DNA from: Nonomuraea muscovyensis
GTDB lineage: Bacteria > Actinomycetota > Actinomycetes > Streptosporangiales > Streptosporangiaceae
Assembly: GCF_014207745.1 (NCBI RefSeq)
Contig: NZ_JACHJB010000002.1
Coordinates: forward strand, 1,798,001-1,862,000
DNA: 64,000 bases
Direction: 5' to 3'
A program made the translations under genes and the position numbers. This document shows, in pieces, positions 44,795 to 53,549 of the stretch (position 1 is its first letter; every line of letters starts with the position of its first letter). The notes beneath the pieces were generated by a model, which did not search any database, was not told the origin of the DNA, and saw nothing but the letters and a program-made list of their open reading frames with translations.

Positions 44795-46357
44795 ATGCGA
44801 ACCGGACGCCCTCTGATCGCCGCCGCCACCTTGGCCGTCCTGACCACCGGCGCCGCCTTCCTGTTCGGCCCCGGAGGCGCTGAGACGTCGGCCTCGGGAT
44901 CCACGACCAAGAAGCGGGCCACGCCCGCGGTCGCCGCCGCGCAGTGCGTCGCCGACGCGCGCCACCCCAAGCGGCAGTTGCGCGGCGTCTGGATCGCCAC
45001 GGTCAAGAACATCGACTGGCCCTCGCGCACCGGCCTGGCCGTCGACCGGCAGAAGGCCGAGTACGTCAAGATCCTCGACGCGGCCGTCAAGCGCCGGCTC
45101 AACGCCGTCTTCGTGCAGGTGCGCCCGGCTTCCGACGCGCTGTACAAGTCGTCGCTGGAGCCGTGGTCGGAGTACCTGACCGGCACGCCGGGCAAGGACC
45201 CTGGCTGGGACCCGCTGCCGTTCCTCGTCGCCGAGGCGCACAAGCGGGGGCTGGAGTTCCACGCCTGGTTCAACCCCTACCGCGCCGCCCACGACGCCGA
45301 CCTGTCGCGGCTGCCCGCCTCGCACCCGGCGCGGCGCAACCCCGGCTGGATCGTCCGCTACGGCGACCGGATCTACTACAACCCGGGCCTGCCGCAGGTG
45401 CGCGAGCACGTCACCAAGGTCGTCACCGACGTGGTGCAGCGCTACGACGTCGACGGCATCCACTTCGACGACTACTTCTACCCCTACCCCGAGCCCGGCC
45501 GCACGTTCGACGACCGGGCCGCCTTCGCCAAGCACGGCAAGGGCAAGAGCCTGCCGGCCTGGCGGCGGTCCAACGTCAACACCCTGATCGCCCAGGTCGA
45601 CAAGGCCGTCCACGCGGCCAAGGGGCACGTCAAGTTCGGCGTCAGCCCGTTCGGCATCTGGCGCAACAAGGCCCAGGACCCGACCGGCTCGGCCACCTCG
45701 GGCATGTCGGCCTACGACGCGATCCACGCCGACGCGCGGGCCTGGGTCAAGGCCGGCACGGTCGACTACGTGATGCCGCAGCTCTACTGGCCCCGCGGGT
45801 TCCGGGCCGCCGACTACAGCGCGCTGGTGCCGTGGTGGGCCGGCGAGGTCAAGGGCGGCGACGTCCACCTCTACATCGGGCAGGCCCTCTACCGGGTCGG
45901 CGCCACCGACGACAAGGCGTGGACCAAGCCGGGCGAGCTGCCCGCGCACCTGACACTCAACCGCAAGTTCAAGCAGGTCGACGGCGACGTCTACTTCAGC
46001 GCCAAGAACCTGCTGGCCAACCCGCTGGGCGCGATGGACCGCATCGTCAAGGAGCACTACTCCCGCCCGGCGCTGCTGCCGCTGATGAAGGAGCGGGGCG
46101 GCTCCGCCCCGCCCGCTCCCGCCGGGGTCAAGTCCGCCGGCCCGAAGCTGACCTGGAACGCCACGCCGGGCGCCCGGTCGTACGCGGTCTACCGGCTGCC
46201 GAAGTCGGGCGAGGACTGCCACACCACCGACGCCCGCGATCTGGTGGCGGTGGTCTCCAGCCCGTCGTTCGGCGCCGCCTCGCCGGGCACCTACCTGGTG
46301 ACCGCCCTCGACCGGCTGCACCACGAGAGCAAGCCGGCCACGGTCAAGGTCGGCTAG
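44795..46357 (+). CDS. Secreted glycosyl hydrolase-like protein (GHL10/DUF187 family)
   Basis: Seen: 520 aa. N-terminal signal-like segment (residues 5-24), then a TIM-barrel GHL10 domain (LRGVWIATVKNIDWPSRTG, VFVQVRPASDALYKSS, YDVDGIHFDDYFYPYP) and a C-terminal Fn3-like domain. GGGGAC lies 5 nt before the ATG. Known: DUF187/GHL10 proteins are extracytoplasmic and are thought to act on peptidoglycan or envelope glycans. No substrate can be read from the sequence. Converges on the HIT gene. Confidence 0.85.
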   Translation: MRTGRPLIAAATLAVLTTGAAFLFGPGGAETSASGSTTKKRATPAVAAAQCVADARHPKRQLRGVWIATVKNIDWPSRTGLAVDRQKAEYVKILDAAVKRRLNAVFVQVRPASDALYKSSLEPWSEYLTGTPGKDPGWDPLPFLVAEAHKRGLEFHAWFNPYRAAHDADLSRLPASHPARRNPGWIVRYGDRIYYNPGLPQVREHVTKVVTDVVQRYDVDGIHFDDYFYPYPEPGRTFDDRAAFAKHGKGKSLPAWRRSNVNTLIAQVDKAVHAAKGHVKFGVSPFGIWRNKAQDPTGSATSGMSAYDAIHADARAWVKAGTVDYVMPQLYWPRGFRAADYSALVPWWAGEVKGGDVHLYIGQALYRVGATDDKAWTKPGELPAHLTLNRKFKQVDGDVYFSAKNLLANPLGAMDRIVKEHYSRPALLPLMKERGGSAPPAPAGVKSAGPKLTWNATPGARSYAVYRLPKSGEDCHTTDARDLVAVVSSPSFGAASPGTYLVTALDRLHHESKPATVKVG

Positions 46358-46378
46358 CGGCCCGGCGGCGCCGGGCCG
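46358..46378. terminator. Bidirectional hairpin between convergent genes
   Basis: CGGCCCGGC (46358-46366) pairs with GCCGGGCCG (46370-46378) around a 3-nt loop. It begins immediately after the glycosidase-like stop and ends 12 nt from the convergent HIT gene stop, so it can serve both. Confidence 0.65.
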
Positions 46379-46390
46379 GGTGGGCGGCGG

Positions 46391-46933
46391 TCAGTCCCAG
46401 GCGTCGGCGAGCAGCGCGCGGGTGTCGCGCAGGAGCTGCGGCAGCACCTTCGTCCGCGCCACCACCGGCATGAAGTTGGTGTCGCCGCCCCACCGGGGCA
46501 CCACGTGCTGGTGCAGGTGGGCGGCGATGCCGGCGCCGGCCACCTGGCCGAGGTTCATGCCGACGTTGAAGCCCTGCGCGCCGCTCGCCTTGCGCAGCGC
46601 CCGCAGCGAGCGCTGGGTGAACTCCCCCAGCTCCGTCAGCTCGGCCCGGTCGAGCTCGTCGTAGCCGGAGACGTGGCGGTAGGGCACGACCATGAGGTGG
46701 CCGGAGTTGTAGGGGTAGAGGTTGAGCACCGCGTACACGTGCTCGCCCCGGGCGACGATCAGGCCGTCCTCGTCGCTCATCTTGGGGATGGCGTCGAACG
46801 GGCAGCCGTCGTCGGGGCCGGTGCCGGTCGGCTTGCCCTCGCCCTTGATGTAGGCCATGCGATGCGGGGTCCACAGCCGCTGGAAGTCGTCGGGCTCCCC
46901 TGCTCCTGCCTGATCGTGCATATCTAGCAGCAT
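46391..46933 (-). CDS. HIT-family protein, probable Ap4A phosphorylase
   Basis: Seen: 180 aa from ATG 46933 (ATG 46921 also possible; neither has a clear ribosome site). YNSGHLMVVPYRHVSGYDEL and the histidine triad AAHLHQHVVPRWGGDTNF. Known: the close mycobacterial relative encoded beside pgsA is an Ap4A phosphorylase, splitting diadenosine tetraphosphate. Inferred: same activity. In this window the gene has been separated from the pgsA-patA-pimA unit by the EF-G-like and glycosidase-like genes. A divergent promoter region of 166 nt separates it from the hydrogenase accessory operon. Confidence 0.87.
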   Translation of the reverse strand: MLLDMHDQAGAGEPDDFQRLWTPHRMAYIKGEGKPTGTGPDDGCPFDAIPKMSDEDGLIVARGEHVYAVLNLYPYNSGHLMVVPYRHVSGYDELDRAELTELGEFTQRSLRALRKASGAQGFNVGMNLGQVAGAGIAAHLHQHVVPRWGGDTNFMPVVARTKVLPQLLRDTRALLADAWD

Positions 46934-47099
46934 AGAGCCGGGTACCGGCCGGGATGACGGTGAACGCCCATCCCGGCGGCACCGTCGCCGGGGTGGAAAA
47001 CCTGTCCCAACATTGACCAAACGCCGCCTGATGAGATCCGGGTCCCGCGACGCCTCCGGTGGAGCATGGCAGCGAAGGCAGCCGGCACCGGGGGGCGCG

Positions 47100-48002
47100 A
47101 TGGCAGGGGTTCGGGCGCGGACGACGTCCCTTCTCAAGGAGGCGGCCGCGCGCCGCGCCGGGCCCGGCCGGGCGCTCGTCGAGGACGCCGGGCTGGTCGT
47201 CCGCGCGGCGATCGACATGGCGGCGCGCTTCCGTCGCGGGGGCAGGCTGCTCGCCTTCGGAGCCGGCGCGGCCGCGACCGACGCCGGGCACCTGGCGGTC
47301 GAGTTCACCCATCCCGTGATCGTGGGCAAGCGGGCCCTGCCGGCGATCTCGCTGGCCAACGACGCCTCTCTGGTGAGCGGCATCGCGGTGTCCCGGGGGT
47401 ACGGCGCGGTGTTCAGCACGCAGGTGCGGATGCTCGGCCGGCCGGAGGACGTCGCGGTGGGCTTCGCCGTCGACGACCGGTGCGGCGACGTGCTGGGCGC
47501 GTTCGCGGCGGCCCGGCAGCTCGGCATGCTGACCGTGGCACTGGTGGACGGAGCGCTGGTGGACGGAGCGCTGGTGGACCGGACGCTCGTGGACGGGACG
47601 CTCGTGGACCACGTGCTGGACGCGCGGTGCGCGGATCCCCGGATCGCCGGGGAGGCGCACATGACGACCTACCACCTGCTGTGGGAGCTGGTCCACGTCT
47701 TCCTCGACGATCCCGGCCTCCTGGACGAGCCCGATCTCCGCGGCGAGCGCGGGCTCCGCGCCGATCCGGGTCCGGCGCGTCCGGCGCCGTACGGTTGTGA
47801 CGCCGATGCCACGTGCGTCACCTGCGCGGACACGGCGGTCCCGGTGCACGTCACCGAGTTGCGGCCGGGCGGCCTGGCCGTGGTCGACACGGGCGGCGGC
47901 ACCGAGGAGATCAGCGTGGCACTGGTCGAGGCCCGGGTCGGCGACACCGTCCTGGTGCACGCCGGGGAGGCCATCGCGGTGCTCGGCGGTGACGCCTCGT
48001 GA
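47100..48002 (+). CDS. SIS-domain/HypC fusion protein
   Basis: Seen: 300 aa. Residues about 20-205 form a SIS sugar-phosphate-binding domain (GGRLLAFGAGAAATDAGHLA). Residues about 225-298 resemble HypC (CVTCADTAVPVHVTELRPGG, VGDTVLVHAGEAIAVL). Start chosen for GGGGG 4 nt upstream. Known: HypC carries the Fe(CN)2CO precursor with HypD, using a Cys exposed at its N-terminus. Odd: here the HypC part is internal, so no N-terminal Cys exists, and a separate normal hypC is present in the locus. A 15-bp tandem repeat encodes an (A/T)LVD(G/R/H) run. The fused role is unknown. Confidence 0.8.
   Translation: MAGVRARTTSLLKEAAARRAGPGRALVEDAGLVVRAAIDMAARFRRGGRLLAFGAGAAATDAGHLAVEFTHPVIVGKRALPAISLANDASLVSGIAVSRGYGAVFSTQVRMLGRPEDVAVGFAVDDRCGDVLGAFAAARQLGMLTVALVDGALVDGALVDRTLVDGTLVDHVLDARCADPRIAGEAHMTTYHLLWELVHVFLDDPGLLDEPDLRGERGLRADPGPARPAPYGCDADATCVTCADTAVPVHVTELRPGGLAVVDTGGGTEEISVALVEARVGDTVLVHAGEAIAVLGGDAS
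47538..47612 (+). repeat. Five in-frame 15-bp tandem repeats in the SIS-HypC gene
   Basis: Units begin at 47538, 47553, 47568, 47583 and 47598 with consensus GCGCTGGTGGACGGA, each encoding (A/T)LVD(G/R/H). The unit length keeps the reading frame, so copy-number change would lengthen or shorten the protein without a frameshift. It lies at the end of the SIS domain. Confidence 0.85.
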
Positions 48003-48688
48003 GCGCCGGCTACCCGTTCGCGGCACCCGGCCGCGACACGACTCGCGAGGAGCTGGTCCGCTCCACCGCGGCGAAGGCCGCGGAGAGCCTCGATCTGCGT
48101 CTCCAGGTGCTCGAACGGTTCGGCCCGTCGCTGGTCGCCTGCGCCGGCGCGATGGCGGCCGCGTTCCGGGCCGGCGGCACGCTGCTGGCGTTCGGCAACG
48201 GCGGCAGCAGCACCGACGCGCAGTCCGTGGCCCAGCTCTTCCTGACGCCCGGCCGGGGCGGGCGCCAGCTTCCGGCGATCTCGCTGACCGGGGACTCCGC
48301 GCTGCTGACCGCCCTCGCCAACGACGTGCACTTCGACGTGGTCTTCGCCCGCCAGTTGGCCGCCCTCGGCCGCCGCGGCGACATCGCCGTGGCCCTGTCG
48401 ACCAGCGGCGGCTCGGCCAACGTCCTGCAGGGGCTGCAGGCGGCCAGGCGCGCGGGCATGGTGACCGTCGGCTTCGCCGGCTCGGGCGGCGGCCGGATGG
48501 CCGGGGAGGCGCTCGCCGACCACCTGTTCGTCGTCCCGTCGTCGTCGGTGCACCGCATCCAGGAGGCGCAGACCACGCTCCGCCACGTGCTGTGGGAGCT
48601 GGTGCAGCACGAACTGGCCGGGACTGGCTCGGACAGGGCGGGATCGGACAGGGCGGGATCGGACAGGGCGGGATCGGACAGGGCATGA
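47999..48688 (+). CDS. SIS-domain protein, GmhA-like
   Basis: Seen: 229 aa from a GTG that overlaps the upstream stop (GTGA). GmhA/DiaA-type motif LLAFGNGGSSTDAQSVAQLF and ALSTSGGSANVLQGLQAA. The C-terminus consists of AGSDR pentapeptide repeats. Known: close SIS relatives isomerise sedoheptulose 7-phosphate or bind phosphosugars. Inferred: part of hydrogenase maturation or regulation because it lies between SIS-HypC and hypF with coupling on both sides. A heptose biosynthesis role is less likely; no other heptose genes are present. Confidence 0.8.
   Translation: MSAGYPFAAPGRDTTREELVRSTAAKAAESLDLRLQVLERFGPSLVACAGAMAAAFRAGGTLLAFGNGGSSTDAQSVAQLFLTPGRGGRQLPAISLTGDSALLTALANDVHFDVVFARQLAALGRRGDIAVALSTSGGSANVLQGLQAARRAGMVTVGFAGSGGGRMAGEALADHLFVVPSSSVHRIQEAQTTLRHVLWELVQHELAGTGSDRAGSDRAGSDRAGSDRA
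48626..48685 (+). repeat. Four in-frame 15-bp tandem repeats at the SIS-hypF junction
   Basis: Units begin at 48626, 48641, 48656 and 48671 with consensus GGATCGGACAGGGCG. They encode AGSDR repeats at the SIS C-terminus, and the last unit runs into the A of the hypF ATG. Each unit contains GGACAGGG, which may also serve as the hypF ribosome site. Confidence 0.85.
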
Positions 48689-50946
48689 CGGGGCCGGTCC
48701 GGTCGAGGATCCGGGTCGAGGGGATCGTCCAGGGTGTCGGCTTCCGGCCGTTCGTGCACGCGCTGGCCGCCCGGTACGGGCTGACCGGGCTGGTCGGCAA
48801 CGATTCCGGCGGGGTGTTCATCGAGGCGGAGGGCCCGGCGGCCGCGGTCGGCGCGCTGGTCGAGGAGGTCCGCCACCGGGCGCCCGCGCTGGCCGTCGTC
48901 GAACGGGTCAGCGTGACCCCGGTGCCGCCGACCGGAGCGCACGGGTTCGAGATCGTGCCCAGCGTGGCCGGTGCGGCGACGCGGGCCGTCGTCCCCGCCG
49001 ACGTCGCGACCTGCGCGGACTGCCTGGCGGAGCTGTTCGACCCGGCCGACCGCCGTTACCTGTACCCGTTCGTCAACTGCACGAACTGCGGGCCCCGGTT
49101 CACGATCGTCACGGCCGTGCCGTACGACAGGGCCGTGACGACGATGGCCGGGTTCGCCATGTGCGCCGCGTGCGAGAGGGAGTACCGCGACCCTCGCGAC
49201 CGGCGCTTCCACGCCCAGCCGATCTGCTGCCCCGGCTGCGGCCCGTCCCTCGCGCTGACCGCGCCCGACGGCGCGCGGATGGCCGGTGATCCCGTCACGG
49301 AGGCGGCGGCGTTGCTCGCGGGCGGAGCCGTGCTGGCCGTCAAGGGCCTCGGCGGCTACCACCTGGCCGTCGACGCGGCCGACGAGGCGGCCGTCGCGAG
49401 GCTGCGGGCCCGCAAGGGGCGGCCGGACAAGGCGTTCGCCGTGCTGGCCGCCGACCTGGCCGCCGTCCGTGAGCTGTGCGTGGCCGGCGAGGACGCGGCC
49501 CGCCTGCTGACCGGGCCGCGGGGGCCCATCGTGCTGCTGCCCCGCCGCGCCGGTGCGCCGGTGGCGCCGTCGGTGGCGCCGGACAGCGGCGAGCTGGGCG
49601 TGCTGTTGCCGTACACGCCGCTGCACCACCTGCTCGCTCGCCGGCTCGGCCGGCCGTACGTGCTGACCAGCGGCAACGTGTCAGACGAGCCGATCGCGCA
49701 CGACGACGCCGACGCCCGGCGGCGGCTGGGCGCGATGGCCGACGCGTTCCTGTCCCACGATCGGGCGATCCGGGCGCCCGCCGACGACTCCGTCGTCCGG
49801 CTGTTCCGCGGCACGGCGCTGCCCGTCCGGCGGGCCCGCGGGTACGCGCCCGAGCCGTTCGCGCCGCCCTGGCCCTTCCCCCGTCCGGTGCTGGCCTGCG
49901 GGGCGGAGCTCAAGAGCACGTTCTGCCTGGCCAGGGGACGACACGCGGTCGTCTCTCAGCACCTCGGCGACCTGGAGAGCTACCGGACGCTGCGCGCGTT
50001 CACCACGGAGATCGGCCGCTACCGGCGGCTGCTCGGCATCGAGCCCGAGGTCGTCGCGCACGACCTGCACCCGGAGTACCTGTCCACGAAGTACGCCCTC
50101 ACGCTCGACGGCGTGGACCTGGTCGGCGTCCAGCACCACCATGCCCACATCGCCTCCTGCCTGGCCGACAACGGGGAGGCCGGGCCGGTCATCGGCGTCG
50201 CGTTCGACGGGACGGGCTACGGCGCCGACGGCACGATCTGGGGCGGCGAGCTGCTGGTGGCCGACCTGGCGGGCTTCGACCGGGCCGGGCACCTGGAGCA
50301 GGTGCGGATGCCGGGCGGCGTCACGGCGATCCGCCAGCCGTGGCGGATGGCGGCGGCCTTCCTGCACGCCGCGTCGGTGCCCGCCGAGGGGCTCGGCGTG
50401 GCCCGCCGCAACGCCGCCGCCTGGCCGGCCGTGTCCGCGCTCGCCGCCGCCGGCGGCCCCTCCGCGCCCGTCACGTCGAGCGCCGGGCGGCTGTTCGACG
50501 CGGTGGCCGCGCTCCTCGGCGTCCGTGACACCGTGACATACGAGGGACAGGCCGCGATGGGGCTGGAGCAGCGGGTGGACCCGGGTGTCGGGGACGGCTA
50601 CCCGGTCACCGTGACCGGCCCGTCGCCGGTGCTGATCCGCAGCACCGACCTCGTGCGGGGCGTGGCCGAGGATCTGCGGCGGGACGTGCCGGCGGGTGTG
50701 GTGGCGGCGCGGTTCCACCACGGGCTGGCCGGCGCGGTGGCGGCGGCGGTCCGTCTGGTCGCCGGGGCCACGGCGCTGGACACGGTGGCCCTGTCCGGTG
50801 GGGTGTTCGGCAACACGGTGCTGCTCGGCGGCGTGGCCGACCGGTTGCGCGGCGACGGGTTCCGGGTGCTGACGCACCGGCGCGTCCCGTGCAACGACGG
50901 CGGGATCAGCCTCGGCCAGGCGGTCGTCGCGGCCGCCCGCCGCTGA
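48685..50946 (+). CDS. hypF: Carbamoyltransferase HypF
   Basis: Seen: 753 aa. Acylphosphatase domain (IVQGVGFRPFVHALA), two zinc fingers (CADCLAELFD...CTNCGPRF and CAACEREY...CCPGCGP), YrdC-like domain (KGLGGYHLAVDA) and a Kae1-like domain with HHHAHIASC. Known: converts carbamoyl phosphate to carbamoyl-AMP and passes the group to HypE, giving the hydrogenase cyanide ligands. Its ATG overlaps the SIS stop. Convergent with hypE. Confidence 0.94.
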   Translation: MTGPVRSRIRVEGIVQGVGFRPFVHALAARYGLTGLVGNDSGGVFIEAEGPAAAVGALVEEVRHRAPALAVVERVSVTPVPPTGAHGFEIVPSVAGAATRAVVPADVATCADCLAELFDPADRRYLYPFVNCTNCGPRFTIVTAVPYDRAVTTMAGFAMCAACEREYRDPRDRRFHAQPICCPGCGPSLALTAPDGARMAGDPVTEAAALLAGGAVLAVKGLGGYHLAVDAADEAAVARLRARKGRPDKAFAVLAADLAAVRELCVAGEDAARLLTGPRGPIVLLPRRAGAPVAPSVAPDSGELGVLLPYTPLHHLLARRLGRPYVLTSGNVSDEPIAHDDADARRRLGAMADAFLSHDRAIRAPADDSVVRLFRGTALPVRRARGYAPEPFAPPWPFPRPVLACGAELKSTFCLARGRHAVVSQHLGDLESYRTLRAFTTEIGRYRRLLGIEPEVVAHDLHPEYLSTKYALTLDGVDLVGVQHHHAHIASCLADNGEAGPVIGVAFDGTGYGADGTIWGGELLVADLAGFDRAGHLEQVRMPGGVTAIRQPWRMAAAFLHAASVPAEGLGVARRNAAAWPAVSALAAAGGPSAPVTSSAGRLFDAVAALLGVRDTVTYEGQAAMGLEQRVDPGVGDGYPVTVTGPSPVLIRSTDLVRGVAEDLRRDVPAGVVAARFHHGLAGAVAAAVRLVAGATALDTVALSGGVFGNTVLLGGVADRLRGDGFRVLTHRRVPCNDGGISLGQAVVAAARR

Positions 50947-50970
50947 TCCCCCCGCACCGCGGCGGACGCG

Positions 50971-50985
50971 GCTCCGGGCCGGAGC
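50971..50985. terminator. Short hairpin between convergent hypF and hypE
   Basis: GCTCCG (50971-50976) pairs with CGGAGC (50980-50985) around GGC, in the 66-nt space between the two convergent stops. GC-rich, no T-run; weak evidence for a shared terminator. Confidence 0.4.
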
Positions 50986-51012
50986 GCGGGTCCCGGCCGG
51001 AGTGGTGTGCGG

Positions 51013-52143
51013 TCAGCAGATGCGCGGGAGCGGGTCGCCGACGAGCACGTCGACGATACGGGTGCCGCCGAACGCCGTGCGCAGCAGCACGAGCCCCGGC
51101 GGGTCGTCCCGTATCGTGCCGACGATCGCCGCGCCGGCGCCCAGCGGGTGCCGGCGCAGCGCCTCCAGAGCGCGACCGGCGTGCGCCCCGTCGACGACCG
51201 CGACAAACCGGCCCTCGCAGGCGACGTACAGCGGGTCGATGCCCAGCAGCTCGCACACGCCCGTCACCTCGGGCCGCACCGGCAGGGCCTTCTCCTCGAC
51301 CACCACGGCGACCCGGGAGGCCGCGGCCACCTCGTTGAGTATGGTGGCCACCCCGCCCCGCGTGGCGTCGCGCAGCGTCCTGACATGTCCGGGCAGCGCG
51401 TCCAGCAGGGCGGACACGATGCCGTGCAGGGGCGCGGTGTCGGACACGATGGGCGACTCCAGGTCGAACTCGCCGCGCGCCACCATGATCGCGGCCCCGT
51501 GGTCGCCCATCGGGCCCGACACGATGACCGCGTCCCCGGGCCGCGCCCCGGAGGCGGACAGCTCCACGGGGCGCTCCACGACGCCGACGCCGGTGGTGGT
51601 GATGTAGCAGCCGTCCGCCTTGCCGCGCTGGACCACCTTGGTGTCGCCGGTGACGATCGACACGCCCGCCGCCGCCGCGGCCGCCGCCATCGAGGCGACG
51701 ATCCGCCGCAGGTCGGCGACGAGGAACCCCTCTTCGAGGATGAACCCGGCGGCCAGGTAGCCGGGCCGGGCCCCGCACATCGCCAGGTCGTTGACGGTCC
51801 CGTTGACGGCCAGGTCGCCGATGTCCCCGCCGGGGAAGAACAGCGGGGAGACCACGAACGAGTCGGTGGTGAACGCCGTCCGCGCGTCGCCGAGCCGCAG
51901 CGTCGCGCCGTCCTCCAGCGGGGCGAGCAGCGGGTTGCCGAACTCCTCCAGGAACACCGCCTGGATCAGCGTCTGCGTGGCCCGGCCGCCCGAGCCGTGC
52001 GCGAGCGTGATGCGTTCCTCCTTGACGACGGCCTTGCGCCGCCTGACCCGGTCGATGCGGTCGAGGACCTGCTCCTCGCGGGTGCGGTGCGGGCTGCCGG
52101 GAGCGCCCCATTCCGCCCGGTCGGCTGCGGGTTCGGACGTCAT
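51013..52143 (-). CDS. hypE: Hydrogenase expression/formation protein HypE
   Basis: Seen: 376 aa. ATP-binding PurM-like fold (ITLAHGSGGRATQTL, TDSFVVSPLFFPGG, VTGDTKVVQRGK) and the invariant C-terminal DPLPRIC, whose last Cys carries the thiocyanate. Known: HypE dehydrates the carbamoyl group from HypF to the cyanide ligand. An N-terminal extension of about 40 residues before VKEERITLAHGS is longer than in many HypE. The start overlaps the hypD stop by 4 nt. Last gene of the minus-strand operon. Confidence 0.94.
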   Translation of the reverse strand: MTSEPAADRAEWGAPGSPHRTREEQVLDRIDRVRRRKAVVKEERITLAHGSGGRATQTLIQAVFLEEFGNPLLAPLEDGATLRLGDARTAFTTDSFVVSPLFFPGGDIGDLAVNGTVNDLAMCGARPGYLAAGFILEEGFLVADLRRIVASMAAAAAAAGVSIVTGDTKVVQRGKADGCYITTTGVGVVERPVELSASGARPGDAVIVSGPMGDHGAAIMVARGEFDLESPIVSDTAPLHGIVSALLDALPGHVRTLRDATRGGVATILNEVAAASRVAVVVEEKALPVRPEVTGVCELLGIDPLYVACEGRFVAVVDGAHAGRALEALRRHPLGAGAAIVGTIRDDPPGLVLLRTAFGGTRIVDVLVGDPLPRIC

Positions 52144-53267
52144 GACCGGGTCGCCTCCTTCACCCGTTCGCGGTCGAATCGGCCGAAGTTGTAGTACGCG
52201 GCGCAGGCGCCCTCGGAGGAGACCATGCAGGTCCCGATCGGCGTCTCCGGTGTGCAGGCCGTGCCGAACACCTTGCACTCCCACGGCTTGAGTACGCCCT
52301 TGAGCACCTCGCCGCACTGGCAGGCCTTGGGGTCGGCGACCCGGACCCCCGGCAGGTCGAAGATCCGCTCGGCGTCGAACTCCGCGTACGCCTCGGCCAG
52401 GCCGAGCGCCGACTGGGAGATGAAGCCGAGGCCGCGCCACTCGAAGTGCGGCCGCAGCCGCATGACCGTGCCGATGGCGTTCATGGCCGTGCGGTTGCCG
52501 TCCCACGGCACCACCCGGGCGTACTGGTTGTCCACCTCGGCGCGGCCCTCGGCGAGCTGGCCGAGGAGCATGTGGACCGACTGGAGGACGTCGAGCGGCT
52601 CGAAGCCGGCGACCACGAGCGGCTTGCCGTAGTCGCGGGCGATGAACTCGTACGGCCGGCAGCCGATCACGGCCGAGACGTGGCCGGGGCCGATGAAGCC
52701 GTCCAGCCGCTGGTCGGGCGAATCCAGGATGGCCTTGATCGCCGGGATGATGAGGACGTGGTTGCAGAAGACGGAGAAGTTCCCGACACCTTCGGCGGCT
52801 GCCCGCAGCACGGTCATCGCGGTCGAGGGGGCGGTGGTCTCGAAGCCGATGGCCATGAACACCACCCGCCGGTCGGGGTTCGCCTTGGCGATCTTCAACG
52901 CGTCGAGCGGTGAGTACACCATGCGGATGTCGGCGCCGGCGGCCTTGGCCTCGAGGAACGACCCCCGCCCGCCGGGCACGCGCATCATGTCGCCGAACGA
53001 CGTCATGATCACGTCCGGCTGGGAGGCGATGTGGACGGCGTCGTCCACCCGACCCATCGGGATCACGCACACGGGGCATCCGGGGCCGTGGACGAGGGTC
53101 ACCTCCCGGGGAAGGTGGTCCTCCAGCCCGTGCTTGTAGATCGTGTGGGTGTGCCCCCCGCACACCTCCATGAACGTGTAGCGGCGCCCCGGCTCGCACC
53201 GGGCGGCGATGCCGGCGGCCAGCGTCCGCGCCTTGCCGCCGTCGCGGTACTCATCGACGAACCGCAC
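52140..53267 (-). CDS. hypD: Hydrogenase formation protein HypD
   Basis: Seen: 375 aa. N-terminal FMEVCGGHTHTIYKHGL, GPGCPVCVIP, and the Fe-S region CQCGEVLKGVL...CKVFGTACTPE...GTCMVSSEGACAAYY. Known: HypD, a [4Fe-4S] scaffold, works with HypC to assemble Fe(CN)2CO. It lies 9 nt after hypC and overlaps hypE. All family Cys are present. Confidence 0.95.
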   Translation of the reverse strand: MRFVDEYRDGGKARTLAAGIAARCEPGRRYTFMEVCGGHTHTIYKHGLEDHLPREVTLVHGPGCPVCVIPMGRVDDAVHIASQPDVIMTSFGDMMRVPGGRGSFLEAKAAGADIRMVYSPLDALKIAKANPDRRVVFMAIGFETTAPSTAMTVLRAAAEGVGNFSVFCNHVLIIPAIKAILDSPDQRLDGFIGPGHVSAVIGCRPYEFIARDYGKPLVVAGFEPLDVLQSVHMLLGQLAEGRAEVDNQYARVVPWDGNRTAMNAIGTVMRLRPHFEWRGLGFISQSALGLAEAYAEFDAERIFDLPGVRVADPKACQCGEVLKGVLKPWECKVFGTACTPETPIGTCMVSSEGACAAYYNFGRFDRERVKEATRS

Positions 53268-53276
53268 GGGTCCCCC

Positions 53277-53549
53277 TCATGTGATGTCCGATTCCCTGAG
53301 CGCGTCGAGCTCGTCGTCGTAGGCCGTGCCGAGCCCTTCCAGGTAGTCGAGCACGGCCTGCGCCTCCGACTCCGAGATCTTCGACAGGGCGAATCCCACG
53401 TGGACGAGCACCCAGTCGCCGACCCCCAGGTCCTCCTCGGTCAGGAGGGCCACGTTGATCCTGCGGCGCACGCCGCCGACGTCCACGACCGCCAGGTCGG
53501 GGTTGTCCTCGTCGGCCGCGACCAGCTCACCGGGGATTCCCAGGCACAT
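53277..53549 (-). CDS. hypC: Hydrogenase assembly chaperone HypC
   Basis: Seen: 90 aa. Starts MCLGIPGELV, with the essential Cys2 exposed after Met removal, and VGDWVLVHVGFALSKI in the OB-fold core. Known: carries the iron centre with HypD and delivers it to the large subunit. This is the canonical HypC, in addition to the HypC-like domain of the fusion protein. The first 23 nt overlap the end of hypA. Confidence 0.95.
   Translation of the reverse strand: MCLGIPGELVAADEDNPDLAVVDVGGVRRRINVALLTEEDLGVGDWVLVHVGFALSKISESEAQAVLDYLEGLGTAYDDELDALRESDIT

Noticed and set aside
47999..48688. Heptose biosynthesis role for the GmhA-like protein
   Set aside because: No gmhB/hldE-like genes or glycosyltransferases nearby; both sides are coupled to hydrogenase maturation genes.
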